A stretch of 64,000 nt of DNA from Epiperipatus broadwayi (lineage: Eukaryota > Onychophora > Udeonychophora > Euonychophora > Peripatidae), in assembly GCA_028023455.1 (NCBI GenBank), contig JAQFVV010000013.1:11322579-11386578 (forward strand). Reading direction: 5' to 3'. Position numbers and translations under genes: made by a program. Below are positions 14,001 through 25,129 of the stretch, in pieces. The notes beneath the pieces were generated by a model, which saw only the letters and a list, made by a program, of their open reading frames with translations, did no database searches and had not been told where the DNA came from. The stretch's first letter is position 1. Every line of letters begins with the position of its first letter.

Positions 14001-14547
14001 TTATATTATGATTTGATACATAAATGATCAAAAGAAAAAAAAAAACTTTTTCTTCTTCTTGCTCTCTTTCTTCATTTACATTAGTGATAGGAAAAAAAAT
14101 CATTTCTGACATTTAAATTTTGAATGATAACTTTTAAAATATTAATTCCAAAATTTTACTATCATTTTTAGTTTTGTTATCAAAGTTTACTATTAAAATA
14201 TGGAAGATTTTATTTAAAACTAATTAAAAGGCAAACTAAAAAAATTTAAAATACCTTAGACTTTTAGAAACTATATAATTAAAATTCTTTCACATATTGA
14301 AACAAGTTTCCTTTCTTTCTTTACACTACAATTTATCATTGTATTGTTACTCACTCAGTACAAGGTAACTTTATAAAATATTTAATATGACTAAATGCAT
14401 AAATTAACTTTTCCTAGAAAATTTTTATGCAAAAATTATATATTTATTATGCAACCGTAGTGACAAGTTTTTTATTAAACAATTTTTTTTTTTTTGGCAG
14501 CTTTCTAATATAACTAATTCAAGCTACTATAGATTTTTATAGTTACA
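11100..14547. repeat. Very large imperfect palindrome (inverted repeat), about 3.45 kb
   Basis: The left arm, 11100-12702, is matched in reverse complement by the right arm, 12761-14547, around a 58-bp spacer. Anchors pair along the whole length: GTAACTATA (11101) with TATAGTTAC (ends 14546), GAGTAACAATACAATGATAAAT (about 11278) with the complement near 14335-14360, AAGGCATTTCAGTCCAGTCC (11665) with GGACTGAAATGCCTT (about 13848), CATCATCATCATTTG (12609) with the complement near 12853, and GAATCAAGATTT against AAATCTTGATTC next to the spacer. Arms are diverged, roughly 75-85% by eye with many indels, so this is an old structure and not a simple assembly artefact. No ORF of 60 codons or more lies inside. 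Outer edges show no obvious target-site duplication. Confidence 0.88.
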
Positions 14548-15294
14548 AATTCCCTCCTCCTTTAAGATGAGATAATGGATAGTGTAACTTTTCATTTCTA
14601 ATTATGATATAACTTAATTGAAATATTACACACAGTAAAACATTAGTAAAAAAATTACAAAAAAAAAAAGCATATATATAGTATAATACACAAATCTAAA
14701 TGAGTATGAACATGTATTATTCATTACATTATTTTCTCTATCTCACTCTTTCAAAATAGTAATAAAAAATAGATGATACAATGTCTATTTACTGTTAAGT
14801 ACACATTGATTTTTGTTTACCATAATATTTTTCGTATTACAGACTTTGTACAGCCTTAGTGCTTTTTATTAGTATCATACATTATTGTTTACCAGAACAT
14901 TTGTTCTGTTTATATTCATAAACTTAATGATCTTTTATTTTCCATGGTACATTTATAATGCCATGTAACATTACTTTAAAAGTAATAGGTGCACAAGTAA
15001 TACTAGCATGAATTTCATTTAAAACTTTTATAACTTTATAAACAGATGATTTGTTCTTATTAAATATCTGTTTGTTTTCAGCGTACGCTTTTTTTACTTT
15101 CAATACTAAATTAATTATTTCTATTTTATCATATTAATGAAGCATTTCCTAGCTTCTTCTAATATAAAATCAACTCTGTGCTAGGAGGGTATTTTTCATG
15201 AAATTTTAATTTTCAACATTGTATCAACAGAACATTATCATCCAGGACAACAATATTCCTAAAGTGGCTCAGAAAGAAAATGGCTGTTGCTATA

Positions 15295-15676
15295 CTGTAG
15301 AGCAGTGGTGTTCAATCTATTGATCGGATTGCGACACAAACGGGGTCGCAAAAAATTATCTTGGGGTCACAAGATGGATGAAAAAATTGTAAATAAATTT
15401 AATTGATTACAAATGATTAATGCTAGGCGATTTTTCAACCTCATATTTTGGCAACTACAGAGTTGATTTTCAGTTTATTGTACTTGTATTGACACTTACA
15501 TTTATTTTGTATAAAATAAAAAATAAATTAACATCTTAATTTTTAATATTACCTAGTCCTAGTTTTTGAGCAATTAGAATTGGATTATTGATTTTTTTAA
15601 TTTTGGGTCAGCATGTTACCTTGATGTCCTATGCGGGAACGTACTGCTAAAATGTTTGAATACCACTATTGTAGAG
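15295..15676. mobile_element. hAT-like MITE
   Basis: The element at 15303-15668 begins CAGTGGTGTTCAA, and its far end reads in reverse complement TAGTGGTATTCAAAC, a degenerate terminal inverted repeat. Just inside the left end are GATTGCGAC and GGGGTCGC, much like the CAGTGGTTCTCAA...GGGTCGCGACCCC ends of many animal hAT elements. It is flanked by 8-bp repeats CTGTAGAG (15295-15302) and TTGTAGAG (15669-15676), one mismatch, and 8 bp is the usual hAT duplication length. No transposase remnant is visible. Confidence 0.75.
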
Positions 15677-15698
15677 GTTATGTCAAAAAGTAGAGAAG

Positions 15699-15929
15699 TT
15701 GAAAATGGAGCAAGATGAGAAATTAGAGACAATTGCAGATGAAAATGAGAAAATTATAGAAAATTTAAAGCTAGACATCAATCAGTTAGCAGGAACAATG
15801 GAGAAGATAGAAGTAAAGGTAGAACAAATGGAGAGCAAGATAGAAATAGCTAAGACTAATAATAAAGAACAGAGAGGCATGAGTGAATGTGTGTATGGGA
15901 ACAATGAGAAAGCAATAATGTTGATTTAA
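15699..15929 (+). CDS. Possible small coiled-coil peptide of 76 residues
   Basis: This open frame starts just after the hAT-like MITE. The predicted peptide is rich in Glu and Lys, with heptad-like spacing of Leu, Ile, Met and Val (residues about 10-55), so it would form a coiled coil. There is no clear promoter, intron signal or homologous copy in the window. It may be a fragment of a longer coiled-coil gene or transposon protein, or a chance frame in A-rich DNA, where long runs of Lys/Glu codons are easy to get. I lean to the latter. Confidence 0.2.
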   Translation: MKMEQDEKLETIADENEKIIENLKLDINQLAGTMEKIEVKVEQMESKIEIAKTNNKEQRGMSECVYGNNEKAIMLI

Positions 15930-16699
15930 CACTATTTGAAAATATATTTTTGCAATTGTGAGTTTGTATTCCACACGTGTAATTTAATAGTACAGTCAAT
16001 TTTTTAGTACAACAGAACAAATTTGCCTTATTATTAAATGCTTTCATTTGTTTTAGGTAAACTATTGTAATTACTTTTATTATTAAAGTTAGAATAAAAC
16101 TTTAAAATTGAGGTCTAATAGATTTAAATTCAATAAATTGACTCAAATTTTGTACATTATTAAGAAATACCAGGCAAAGCAATATGGAACTATAACATTT
16201 TAGAAAGGTAACCTAGTTTTTTATATATGAAATAGAGACAGAAAAATTTTGAATATTTTGATATCAAATTAAAAAATTGTTGAGAACTTTAAAATGCTTT
16301 AAGCAAAGTTTGTGAAAGAGTAGTATAAAATTTTAATTTGTGTAGAAGGTGGGAAATTCAAAATTCCTGCTCTTACAATAGCCATAAGACCCATCCTGAC
16401 ATGTTCAGCCATAGTCTGTTGCCAAGGCTGTAAAATTTTTGGCGTTTTATGACATTGTTTAAAGTAAATAGTTCCAATGACCAACAACTTGTTTATTTGC
16501 AAATTAATTACAGTTTTAGATATTTTTTTACAAATAATTTACAATATATTTATTAGATATCAAAAAATATAAATTATTAATAACTTATTTTGACTTGAAA
16601 TGCTTTATTTTCAAAAATATGTTATATTAACAGTGAATCTAAGCATGGCATGAAGCAATTTACAAGCTTAGTTTCTATGTCAACAATCTATATTTATAT

Positions 16700-16818
16700 C
16701 CATATAATTCTATAATTAAAACACTTCTTTTCTTTTAAAAACTTTATTTGATGTATATATAAACATCAAATAAAGTTTTTGAAAAGAAAAAAAGTGTTTT
16801 AATTATAGAATTATATGG
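16700..16818. repeat. Near-perfect hairpin, possible tiny MITE
   Basis: A left arm of about 54 bp beginning CCATATAATTCTATAATT pairs with a right arm ending AATTATAGAATTATATGG, across a loop of about 8-10 bp (ATATATA region near 16755-16762). Only two or three mismatches or indels interrupt the arms. The flanks are TA-rich, so a TA or TTA target duplication cannot be told from background. Confidence 0.8.
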
Positions 16819-16829
16819 CTATATGTAAT

Positions 16830-18819
16830 GTATATTTTGAAAAGTAAAAAAGGATTGAGTCATGATTAGAAACAGAAGTAAATGGATTTGTAATCTATAT
16901 TTACTAGTATGAAACTATTGCAATTTTGCAATAAATATTCAAAATTTTTAAACTTTTAAAGCATAATTCATTAGATATAAGAAAAATAAATAATTATTCA
17001 TTCAGAGGTTTAAAAATAATAAGAATTAAAAAATATTTTGTTGATTTTATAAACTGAAAATAATCTTTCTAGAAACAATGATAGCTAACTTCTTTGTTTT
17101 ATTTACAATCTCATTTTTTTTTATATTTACAGAAACAAAATGTGAACATTTAAAATTTATTTCAGTAGTAAACAAAAATATCTATAAAATGAAGTCAAAT
17201 TTATTATTTTCAGATAAGTAATAATCATTTTATCATATATTTTACATTGATGTGTGAGACAAAGAAATAAGTGAGAAAATGCAGAGTTTGAGAGAGTTAA
17301 TCAGTACAAAAATGACAGGGAATTATAATATTTTAGATAGGTGATCTAGTTTATGAGATATAAAACTGTTCTTAGAAATTCAATAAGCTTTAAGTAATGT
17401 GTGTAATTTTCTTGGTTTGAATTATAAGCATTTAAGTTAGAATAAAAAAGTTAGATTAGAATATATATTTTGTTAAGTATTTAAAAACATTTTTTTTTCA
17501 AATAAAAAAAAACAAATAATTCTGTATTTATATATATATTGTAAGAGATGGAAAATCCACCCTTTATTTTGAAGTGCCAGTTTAGTTTTAAAAAAATCTC
17601 TTTGATTTAGTTTTTACTTAAGGATTTGTAAATAGGTTGTTATTGTTGTTAATTGTTTTTATTGTTATTTGGTTCATTTTTATTTATTAATTGTGATATG
17701 TGCTTTGTTTTATCATGAGATTTTAATAGCAATGGATATATATAAATTCACAAGTGCATATGTATATAAATAATTATCAACAATAGCATTTAAATTACTA
17801 GTTATAATTAGATTGTATTTTTATTTACTTATTTTTTTGAAAAATTATAAAAGATATAATGATATTATTCTGGCTATTTATTTATTTGTTTTGTAGATTA
17901 TAAAATAAATGTTTCAATGTAATATATATTTATTATTGACATTATTTTTTGTTTTGTTATTTAAAAAAATATTTTAAAATCAACAATGTAAAAGATTTTT
18001 AAGTTAGCACATGAGTTATAACAATAGGACAAAGATTACTATGGAAACCCAGAACATAATCGCCATTATGAATTAATTAGTAAAACAGAAAAAAAAAGTC
18101 ACAGCTACAATAGTCTATTCTACAAATTATTCTTTTAGATATTAATATAATAATTCCTGGACAAAGATAATATCAAAAATGTTTGGCTAAGTACACTTTA
18201 TTATCTGGGGCAATTTCAACCCTTTTTCCTGTCTTATTTCATTATTGAAGTCCAGTAAAATATGCAGACTGAAATCAAACCTGTGTTTGCAAACAAACTT
18301 CAGAGAAATAGCTATCTATATATTTTTTCAACTTTAAGTTTCTTTTAATGATCCTAAGTAATAGTCAAATTTAATTATTTCATAATTGAATATAAAGAAA
18401 ATGACTGGAATCAATCACTCCAACAACAGAAAAAATCTATAAATTCATTAATAATATGTATACATATTTTAAAGTTATTTTGATCTAATCTTGGATGGAC
18501 AAAACAAAAGAAAAACACCTGAAATAATTAGTGGACTGAGAAATGAAGAGACAATTTAGATTGTAAAATAATAAATTACACTTAATTGCATAGGAGTTGT
18601 ATATAAATACATAAATTTTTATAGAACCGTATTTACAAATTATATCATTAATAATTTTCAACTCTTCAATTATTTTAATTGTATTACTATTAGATGTATT
18701 TTGAAAGGATTGAGTCAATTTATAGTATTAAATATTAAAGTTATATATTAATATCCCCACATTTGTATTTAGAAGTTGTCTTGTTATATATATGTTTAGC
18801 ATAAATATAAGGACTCAGA

Positions 18820-18820
<1 letters not shown>
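16830..18820. other. AT-rich stretch with no recognised gene
   Basis: No coding signal, TIR or box motif that I can support. Long A and T tracts and short (TA)n near 17530-17540. Confidence 0.5.
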
Positions 18821-18891
<71 letters not shown>

Positions 18892-18938
18892 GGGGGGGGG
18901 GGGGGGGGGGGGGGGGGGATATATATATATATATATAG
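18820..18938. repeat. (TA)n - G29 - (AT)n compound simple repeat
   Basis: About 70 bp of alternating TA is followed by an uninterrupted run of about 29 G (18890-18918) and then about 20 bp of AT. The G-run could form intermolecular or stacked quadruplexes, and the flanking TA can extrude cruciforms. The exact lengths should be distrusted because sequencers handle such runs poorly. Confidence 0.9.
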
Positions 18939-18939
18939 T

Positions 18940-20990
18940 GCTAGGTTTAATAAACCCTAAGTTAATAAAGTTATGGAATAAATGTTTAACTTTTCAGGCT
19001 ATGATATAAGCCTTATAATAATAAAAAGCCCAAGTAGTTGATGTTCCTAATAAAAGATGTGGTTTAGAATAAAGTAAAGGGAATAAATCCTTATAGCATA
19101 GTGGGAAGGAGCTCTTTATATTGTCTTCTATATCATCCTGTTTGTTGATCAACTTTAAAAAAATACATCTGTATTTATTTATTTGTTTATTGTTTTAATT
19201 TCACAACAGCTTTATACAATTCCTATGTAAAATATAAACTGCAAGTTATGTTTATTATCAGTAAATCTTTTATTTGATTTATGTTTAAAAAAATGAACAT
19301 TTAAAAAACAAAAGTTTTTATGTTTTTCCACATATATATATATATATATTTGTGCCATTATAAAACCACAATCTTGGAATAAAGCTTATAACATTTGTTT
19401 TTATATAAAAGAATGACCAAATTTTCATTTGAAATTTATTAATATCTGTCTTTTCTCTTTTTAGTACATCAGTTATTAATTGGTTGACTAATTCATCCAT
19501 TTGATTAAATGATCTTTTGTATTAGTAGATTGTTTTTATAAGCCATCAGTAATTGAAATATTAAATCACATATAATCTTATTTGTAAATACATATATTGG
19601 ATTCAATAAAATTGTCTTTGTTCCAATTTATATTTAGTAACTAATCAAATTGTTAGTTATCTAGGTTTATTTTGTATAGCTAGCGGAAGTAATAATATAA
19701 GTAGTGATTAAAGTACATTTATTCAGGTGTAATATATTTTCTATAGTGTAGATAATTTATTATCCATAACTTTATAATTAATAATTTGTTTAAACAAAGT
19801 TAAACATCATAACCTGATTTATTGTAATTCATATTAGTTGGAATTAGTTATATTTGATTATTTTTATTTTTGAATGAAAATTAATTAAAACCTGAGAGAC
19901 ATGATGGTGGAAATAGATTGTCCATTTCAATTAATCCACAATTATTGGAGTGATTTCATTTCTAGTTGTATGTATAAATGTTATATTGCATTTGGTATCA
20001 CAATTGGAGTTCCTATCCTATTTGTGGCTATTGACGATTAGGGCAATTTCATTTCTTCAAAACAGAAAAGGTAAAATTTTCTATTACATTTTCTATTACG
20101 ATTTCATCTTTCTTTATTTAGATACTACATACTAATACAATTGCCGCTTAATGTTTGTGACAATTTCTTTTCTCTTTATACGTATATGACATAATAATAA
20201 GTACTATATATATATATATATTGTAACAGGATATCAAGAAAGATGTTAATCTGTGGTGATGGAAACTCATCATCACTCCCAAGTCAACAATATTTCAAAT
20301 AAAATGATTTAATATAAAATTTACAAGTAGTATAATATTTAAGGGGGATATGAGATCAAGACAACTCAGAGACATCATTGAGAGATCAGCCAGAAACTAC
20401 AAGCATAGTTAACTATCAACCAGCATTAGTAAAAGCAATTATAAGTATAAGTAATACTCAAAATAAATATTGTCATGAATAATCCACAATAAAATACAAT
20501 AAAATCAACAGTCCATCTTGTGGCTGGATTTGATCAATAAAAAGTAGATATCAACAGTCAACCTTGTGACTGGATCAGAAATGAGTCTTCTGTAGACCAG
20601 GCTAACTATTGAGCCTTTGTCAGCTTGAGCAATTATTTAAACATAACTTTCATGCACCTACTTAGTGCCCATCCATTTTACACAATAATTAAAAAATCTA
20701 AATAATAATGCTGGGATATTTAAAACATATTGATCATCAACAATGCTCAGGTCACTTGTAATGGCCAACTATAAAGTTAGCTTCTAACAAGATTAAACTA
20801 AAATAAAATATAGTGCATGGGCTCTAAAGAATATAATCTTATGCGGCAACCAGGATGATGATTGATCATCGCTGGATGCCCCCAAAGCACTAAATACACA
20901 TCCCCATTTATATATTCATCCTGTGCATGAATCTAGTTTCAGAGAACGTAAGCTCTATTATCACATGAACACCATCTCTATACTAGCACA
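18940..20990. other. Non-coding stretch; slightly GC-richer from 20222
   Basis: 18940-20220 is AT-rich without features. From TGTAACAGG at 20222 to about 20990 the sequence is less AT-rich. It includes two related pieces (ATCAACAGTCCATCTTGTGGCTGG-like at about 20508 and 20551, spaced about 43 bp), a short degenerate tandem duplication. It leads straight into the foldback element and may be part of the same transposon, but I see no matching repeat to prove it. Confidence 0.4.
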
Positions 20991-21105
20991 TAATTGTTGT
21001 AAACAAAGGCAAAACTCTCCATACAGTAGTGCCACCCTGTGCCAAACAGAGTAATCAATGGATGCCAGAAGGCTTGTGCATAAATTCCCTATCTAGTGCC
21101 TACTC

Positions 21106-21164
21106 AACCAATATCCCTAGACTAGTTTCTGGCTTATGGCCATCATCAGTGAGGAGCCTTGGAT
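21106..21164 (-). ncRNA. Type I hammerhead ribozyme, inverted copy, slightly decayed
   Basis: This is the mirror copy of the ribozyme at 21411-21469. On the minus strand it keeps CTGATGA (21149-21143), stem II TGGC/GCCA with loop CATAA, GAA, the ACTAGT palindrome (21126-21121) and the cleavage C (21120). The core is complete. Stem I has one mismatch in the inner helix (CCTCA against TAGGG) and one in the outer helix (ATCCAA against TTGGTT), so activity is likely weaker. Confidence 0.75.
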
Positions 21165-21410
21165 CTGAGATCACTGCATCTTAGGGATCTAATGCAACCC
21201 TCCACCAGCCACCTTTTAACTCTACTTTATTACAAAACTATGAGTAGTAAAGTAGAGTTAAAAGATGGCTGCTGGAGGGTTATTAGAGTTAAAAGGTGGC
21301 TGCTGGAGGGTTAGCAGAGTTAAAAGGTGGCTGCTGGAGGGTTAGTAGAGTTAAAAGGTGGCTGCTGGAGGGTTGCATTAGATCCTAAAATCTAGGTGCA
21401 GTGCTCTCAG

Positions 21411-21469
21411 ATCCAAGGTTCCTCACTGATGATGGCCACAAGCCAGAAACTAGTCTGGGGATATTGGAT
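21411..21469 (+). ncRNA. Type I hammerhead ribozyme, apparently intact
   Basis: All conserved parts are present in order. Stem I 5' strand is ATCCAA (21411-21416) and CCTCA (21421-21425). The core CTGATGA is 21426-21432. Stem II is TGGC (21433-21436), loop CACAA, GCCA (21442-21445). GAA is 21446-21448. A short stem III is the self-complementary ACTAGT (21449-21454). The cleavage-site C is 21455. The stem I 3' strand is TGGGG (21456-21460, pairing CCTCA with one G-U) and TTGGAT (21464-21469, pairing ATCCAA exactly). The very short palindromic stem III is the pattern described for PLE and retrozyme hammerheads, which are thought to act as dimers. Self-cleavage is predicted after 21455 and has not been shown. 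Confidence 0.85.
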
Positions 21470-21678
21470 GAGTAGGCACTAGATAAGAATTTTATGCACA
21501 AGCCTTCTGGCATCCATTGATTACTCTGTTTGGCACAGGGTGGCACTACTGTATGGAGAGTTTTGCCTTTGTTTATAAGCTCTTTTACTGGATGTGTCAA
21601 AGAGATGATGGAAACAATTTTTAACAATTAAATAAGTTTATTAATAACAATAAAATGATATTTAAGGTCTTATAGGTT

Positions 21679-21911
21679 AAGAGTTAGAGTGTGGAGTAGA
21701 TTGAAGCCTGTCCATTGAAGTATAAAGATTGGCTATCTTAATATATATCTGAGCACTTATAGCATATATGTGTAGAGATGGTAATCAATTGGATGGACAG
21801 TTGAAGAGTTAGAGTGTGGAGTAGATTGAAGCCTGTACATTGAAGTATAATGATTGGCTATCTTAATATATATCTGAGCACTTATAGCATATATGTGTAG
21901 AGATGGTAATC
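21679..21911. repeat. Direct repeat, two units of about 108 bp at 125-bp spacing
   Basis: Units at about 21679-21786 and 21804-21911 share AGAGTTAGAGTGTGGAGTAG through GAGATGGTAATC with two or three differences (for example CCTGTCCATTG against CCTGTACATTG). It is a recent local tandem duplication next to the foldback element. Confidence 0.9.
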
Positions 21912-22881
21912 TGGACCAACTGATGATTGCTGATTTAGCATGAAATATGTATATTGGTCATTATTTATCTTTTCGACATGTTATGAGATAGAGTGAAGAG
22001 TGGTGGGTTGTGTGAAAGTTGTACTCATATATCCTATATATTACATATATAGACACAGGTATATAATAAGCCTGTTTTTCAGTTATTTCTTATAACATGA
22101 TCTCAAAACTGCATTTGAATTATTGTAAATATGAAATCGTGTCCATAATTATTTCTTTATTGAAACTTGTAAGTGATACTTAAAAAATTTCCCCTATCTT
22201 TGGTTAATGAAAGTCTTTTTCAATTCAATGTTAATGATTTTTCAAAGGTTGTTAAAAATATATATAATGTATAATTCGCGATTTTTTTATTAATATTTTT
22301 ATTATTCCTTTAAAACATATAATATATAGCTTTTTTTATGTGCAATCTGTAATTAGCTTTTGGCTGTAGATATGTACATTAAATAAAAACTGAATTGAAT
22401 TATTATTATTTCAACTTAATATTAATGAATTTTCGAAGATTTAAAATATATATATAATATGATTAGTGAATTTTTTTTATTTATTTGTAATAATAATAAT
22501 CATCATCAAATGGAGCATGGAAGTGGCAGAATTGAGTGAAAGCCCATGAACTTTGAACTCCAGGGTCAGTCAATCAATCATTGCATCAAATCGTGCAAGG
22601 CAACATCCTATTATAAAAAAATACGATAGAAGAAAAACAATTCGTGATTTTTCTTTTTCTTAATCAATAACCTTACCTCAGTAAATTATATAATAACACA
22701 AATAAGATTTATATAAATACTTTAAATTACTAGAGTTATTTTATTTATTTTTTGTCTACTTATATTAGTTTTTTTTTTAAAAAAGAAAAGAAAGAGAAGG
22801 TAAAAAAAGTTGTCTAAAAGTATAGAAGCCTACAAGCAAATAACTAAAGAAATTGCTGCTTTACTGCGATGATTTCCATTC

Positions 22882-23025
22882 AACAATAAAGTGAAAATTG
22901 TCTTGCGTTGTTAGCCGAGAGGTATCGCAGCCGCCATGCAAGCAAGTAGTTGGTTGCAGACGGGTGTGGGTTCGCGTCCCGGCAGATGCTATGACATATG
23001 AAAAAAAAACAATAAAGTGAAAATT
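22882..23025 (+). mobile_element. tRNA-derived SINE, family 1, copy b, with perfect 18-bp TSDs
   Basis: The body is 22900-23007. It carries box A-like TTAGCCGAGAGGT at 22911 and box B-like GGTTCGCGTCCCGG near 22969-22982, and ends ATGACATATG plus an A-run. It is flanked by exact copies of AACAATAAAGTGAAAATT at 22882-22899 and 23008-23025. The perfect long duplication and good box B mark a young insertion that needs an RTE- or L1-like partner for its retrotransposition. Confidence 0.93.
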
Positions 23026-23799
23026 CTACTAATACACATTTACAAACAGAGAAAGTATTATTTTTCTAAACGTAGGAAAAAAACCCAATAGGTACAGTTT
23101 TAATGCTATTAGAAAACTGCATTACCTTTTATAGAAAATCGTGAAGACGTTTCCTTGTATATGTATGACTGCGCACAATATATATATATATAAATTCATT
23201 GAAATTTGGGGGAGGGGTCGGCTTGATTAAAGATGTACATATGTATTCATCAATAATATGTGTCAGATAAGTAAAAATATACATACTAGTAAACTTTCTG
23301 AAAATGGGAGATTACACTGGTTCAATGAATAAACTAAATATACTACTGTTAACAAATTACTTATCAGCCAATTTTTTAAAATAAAATTTCCAGCTACGCC
23401 GTATAGTATGAAACTAATTACGTTCAAATAAAAAATGAATCTAATTAGTCCTGATACTAGATGGTATGACTAGATATTTTATAAAAAATATTGGTTGGTG
23501 AATAATCTGTCCATGAGAAGAATATACATAAAATGCATGTAACAGTTCTAATGAAGACTGTAAGATCAGTCAAAATTGTTTTTTTTAAAAAAGCATTAAA
23601 TTTAATGTATAATATAAGAATCAGATTTTTTTAAAGATTGTAAATATAAAATAAAATATTACATAATGTTATAATGATAATGGACATTTCCAATTCCGAA
23701 AAAAAATACATATTATTTATTTTTATAGATATATTAAAAAACCTCCACATTTCCCCATTCTTTTTAAATTCATATAAATAAAGATACAATAAAAGACAA

Positions 23800-23860
23800 A
23801 TGACCCCCAAGATGCATTTCGTACTGAAACAGCACTCATCAGTTGGCTTTTTACCGTTAG
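23800..23860 (-). ncRNA. Hammerhead ribozyme candidate with intact core
   Basis: On the minus strand CTGATGA (23842-23836) is followed by stem II GTGCT, loop GTTTC, AGTAC (one G-U), then GAA, the self-complementary ATGCAT (23817-23812) and a cleavage-site C at 23811. Stem I shows only four firm pairs (CCAA 23846-23843 with TTGG 23810-23807). The layout matches the ribozyme at 21411-21469 but with a different stem II and stem III, so it comes from a different element family. I cannot define the host element. Confidence 0.65.
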
Positions 23861-24252
23861 CAAATTGATATTCATCTGAGCATCATGTGCTAACATGGGA
23901 ACTTTACCTTTTAACTATACCTTCTATCAAGTGATTAGCTAGCTACTCATTTACTGACCAATATTGGATGGTCAGTTAAATTAACTATGAAATATAAAAT
24001 TTAAACAAAAATTCTAAGCTTGCTTATGGCTTCAAACTTTTTTTTAATGTTTGCCTGATTTGGATTCAAATCTGAGATCTATAGATATTTAATATAAATA
24101 AGCTAACAACTATGGGGTGAAGTAGTTTTCAATAGCAAAAATTTCCTATGCAACTCAATGAACTAAAAAATAGAATAAACACTGAAATCATTAATGAATG
24201 CAAAACCAAACTAAATAAATTAGGTGCAGATTGTACAAAAGTCATGTTGGAA

Positions 24253-24574
<322 letters not shown>

Positions 24575-24689
24575 GTGAATGTATGATTTGTCTGTAATAC
24601 TGCCATATGATATTCAAGTTAAATATTTTTTTGCTACAGGCTATATTTTTCAAGGAAAAAATAATTTGTTCCCCCATTTAATAAACAAA

Positions 24690-25125
24690 AATTTTTTTTA
24701 AAATAATTTTATGCAAAGAACACTATTACAAAAATGACAGCATTTCTGTAGGCCAGATAAATTGCTGGATTCAAAAAAATATGGTATTGGAATAAAACTT
24801 TTTGAAAGAAAAAATGCTTGGAAAAAACATTAGTTTTGACTACATTACAGAATTGAATAAGTGTAGTATTTAAATCATGAAGAAAATGCAATTACAATTC
24901 ATAAATTCATGTTTCAAAAGTGACATTTAGTGAGGAAAAAACCCATATGCTATAGTACCGTATTTACATTTAGTTTTGGATAGTGTATAATTGAAGTTGT
25001 ATAGTTTGATATCACATAGTTTATGACTCCATAGTAATACCATGCATGAGTGAAATTTGTTCAAGTAATAAATTAAAATACAAACTATTACAAAAATGGC
25101 AGCCTTTCCATAGGCCAAGTCCAGT
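24690..25125. repeat. Diverged direct duplication of about 360-bp spacing
   Basis: CTATTACAAAAATGACAGC followed by TAGGCCAGAT near 24722-24757 recurs as CTATTACAAAAATGGCAGC followed by TAGGCCAAGT near 25085-25120. The stretch around it is AT-rich and non-coding. Confidence 0.5.
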
Positions 25126-25129
25126 CTTG

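Larger units (their letters stand above)
20997..21578. mobile_element. Foldback element with facing hammerhead ribozymes and an internal 31-bp tandem repeat
   Basis: The left arm, about 20997-21232, and the right arm, about 21247-21578, are inverted copies. Examples are AACAAAGGCAAAACTCTCC at the left edge against its complement near 21560, and TGGATGCCAGAAGGCTTGTG against CACAAGCCTTCTGGCATCCA. The right arm holds four copies of a 31-bp unit (GAGTTAAAAGGTGGCTGCTG core, about 21253-21376); the left arm holds one. Each arm contains a hammerhead ribozyme on the strand reading away from the centre. Inverted arms with internal tandem units resemble foldback transposons. The ribozymes point to a PLE or retrozyme origin. 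Confidence 0.85.
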
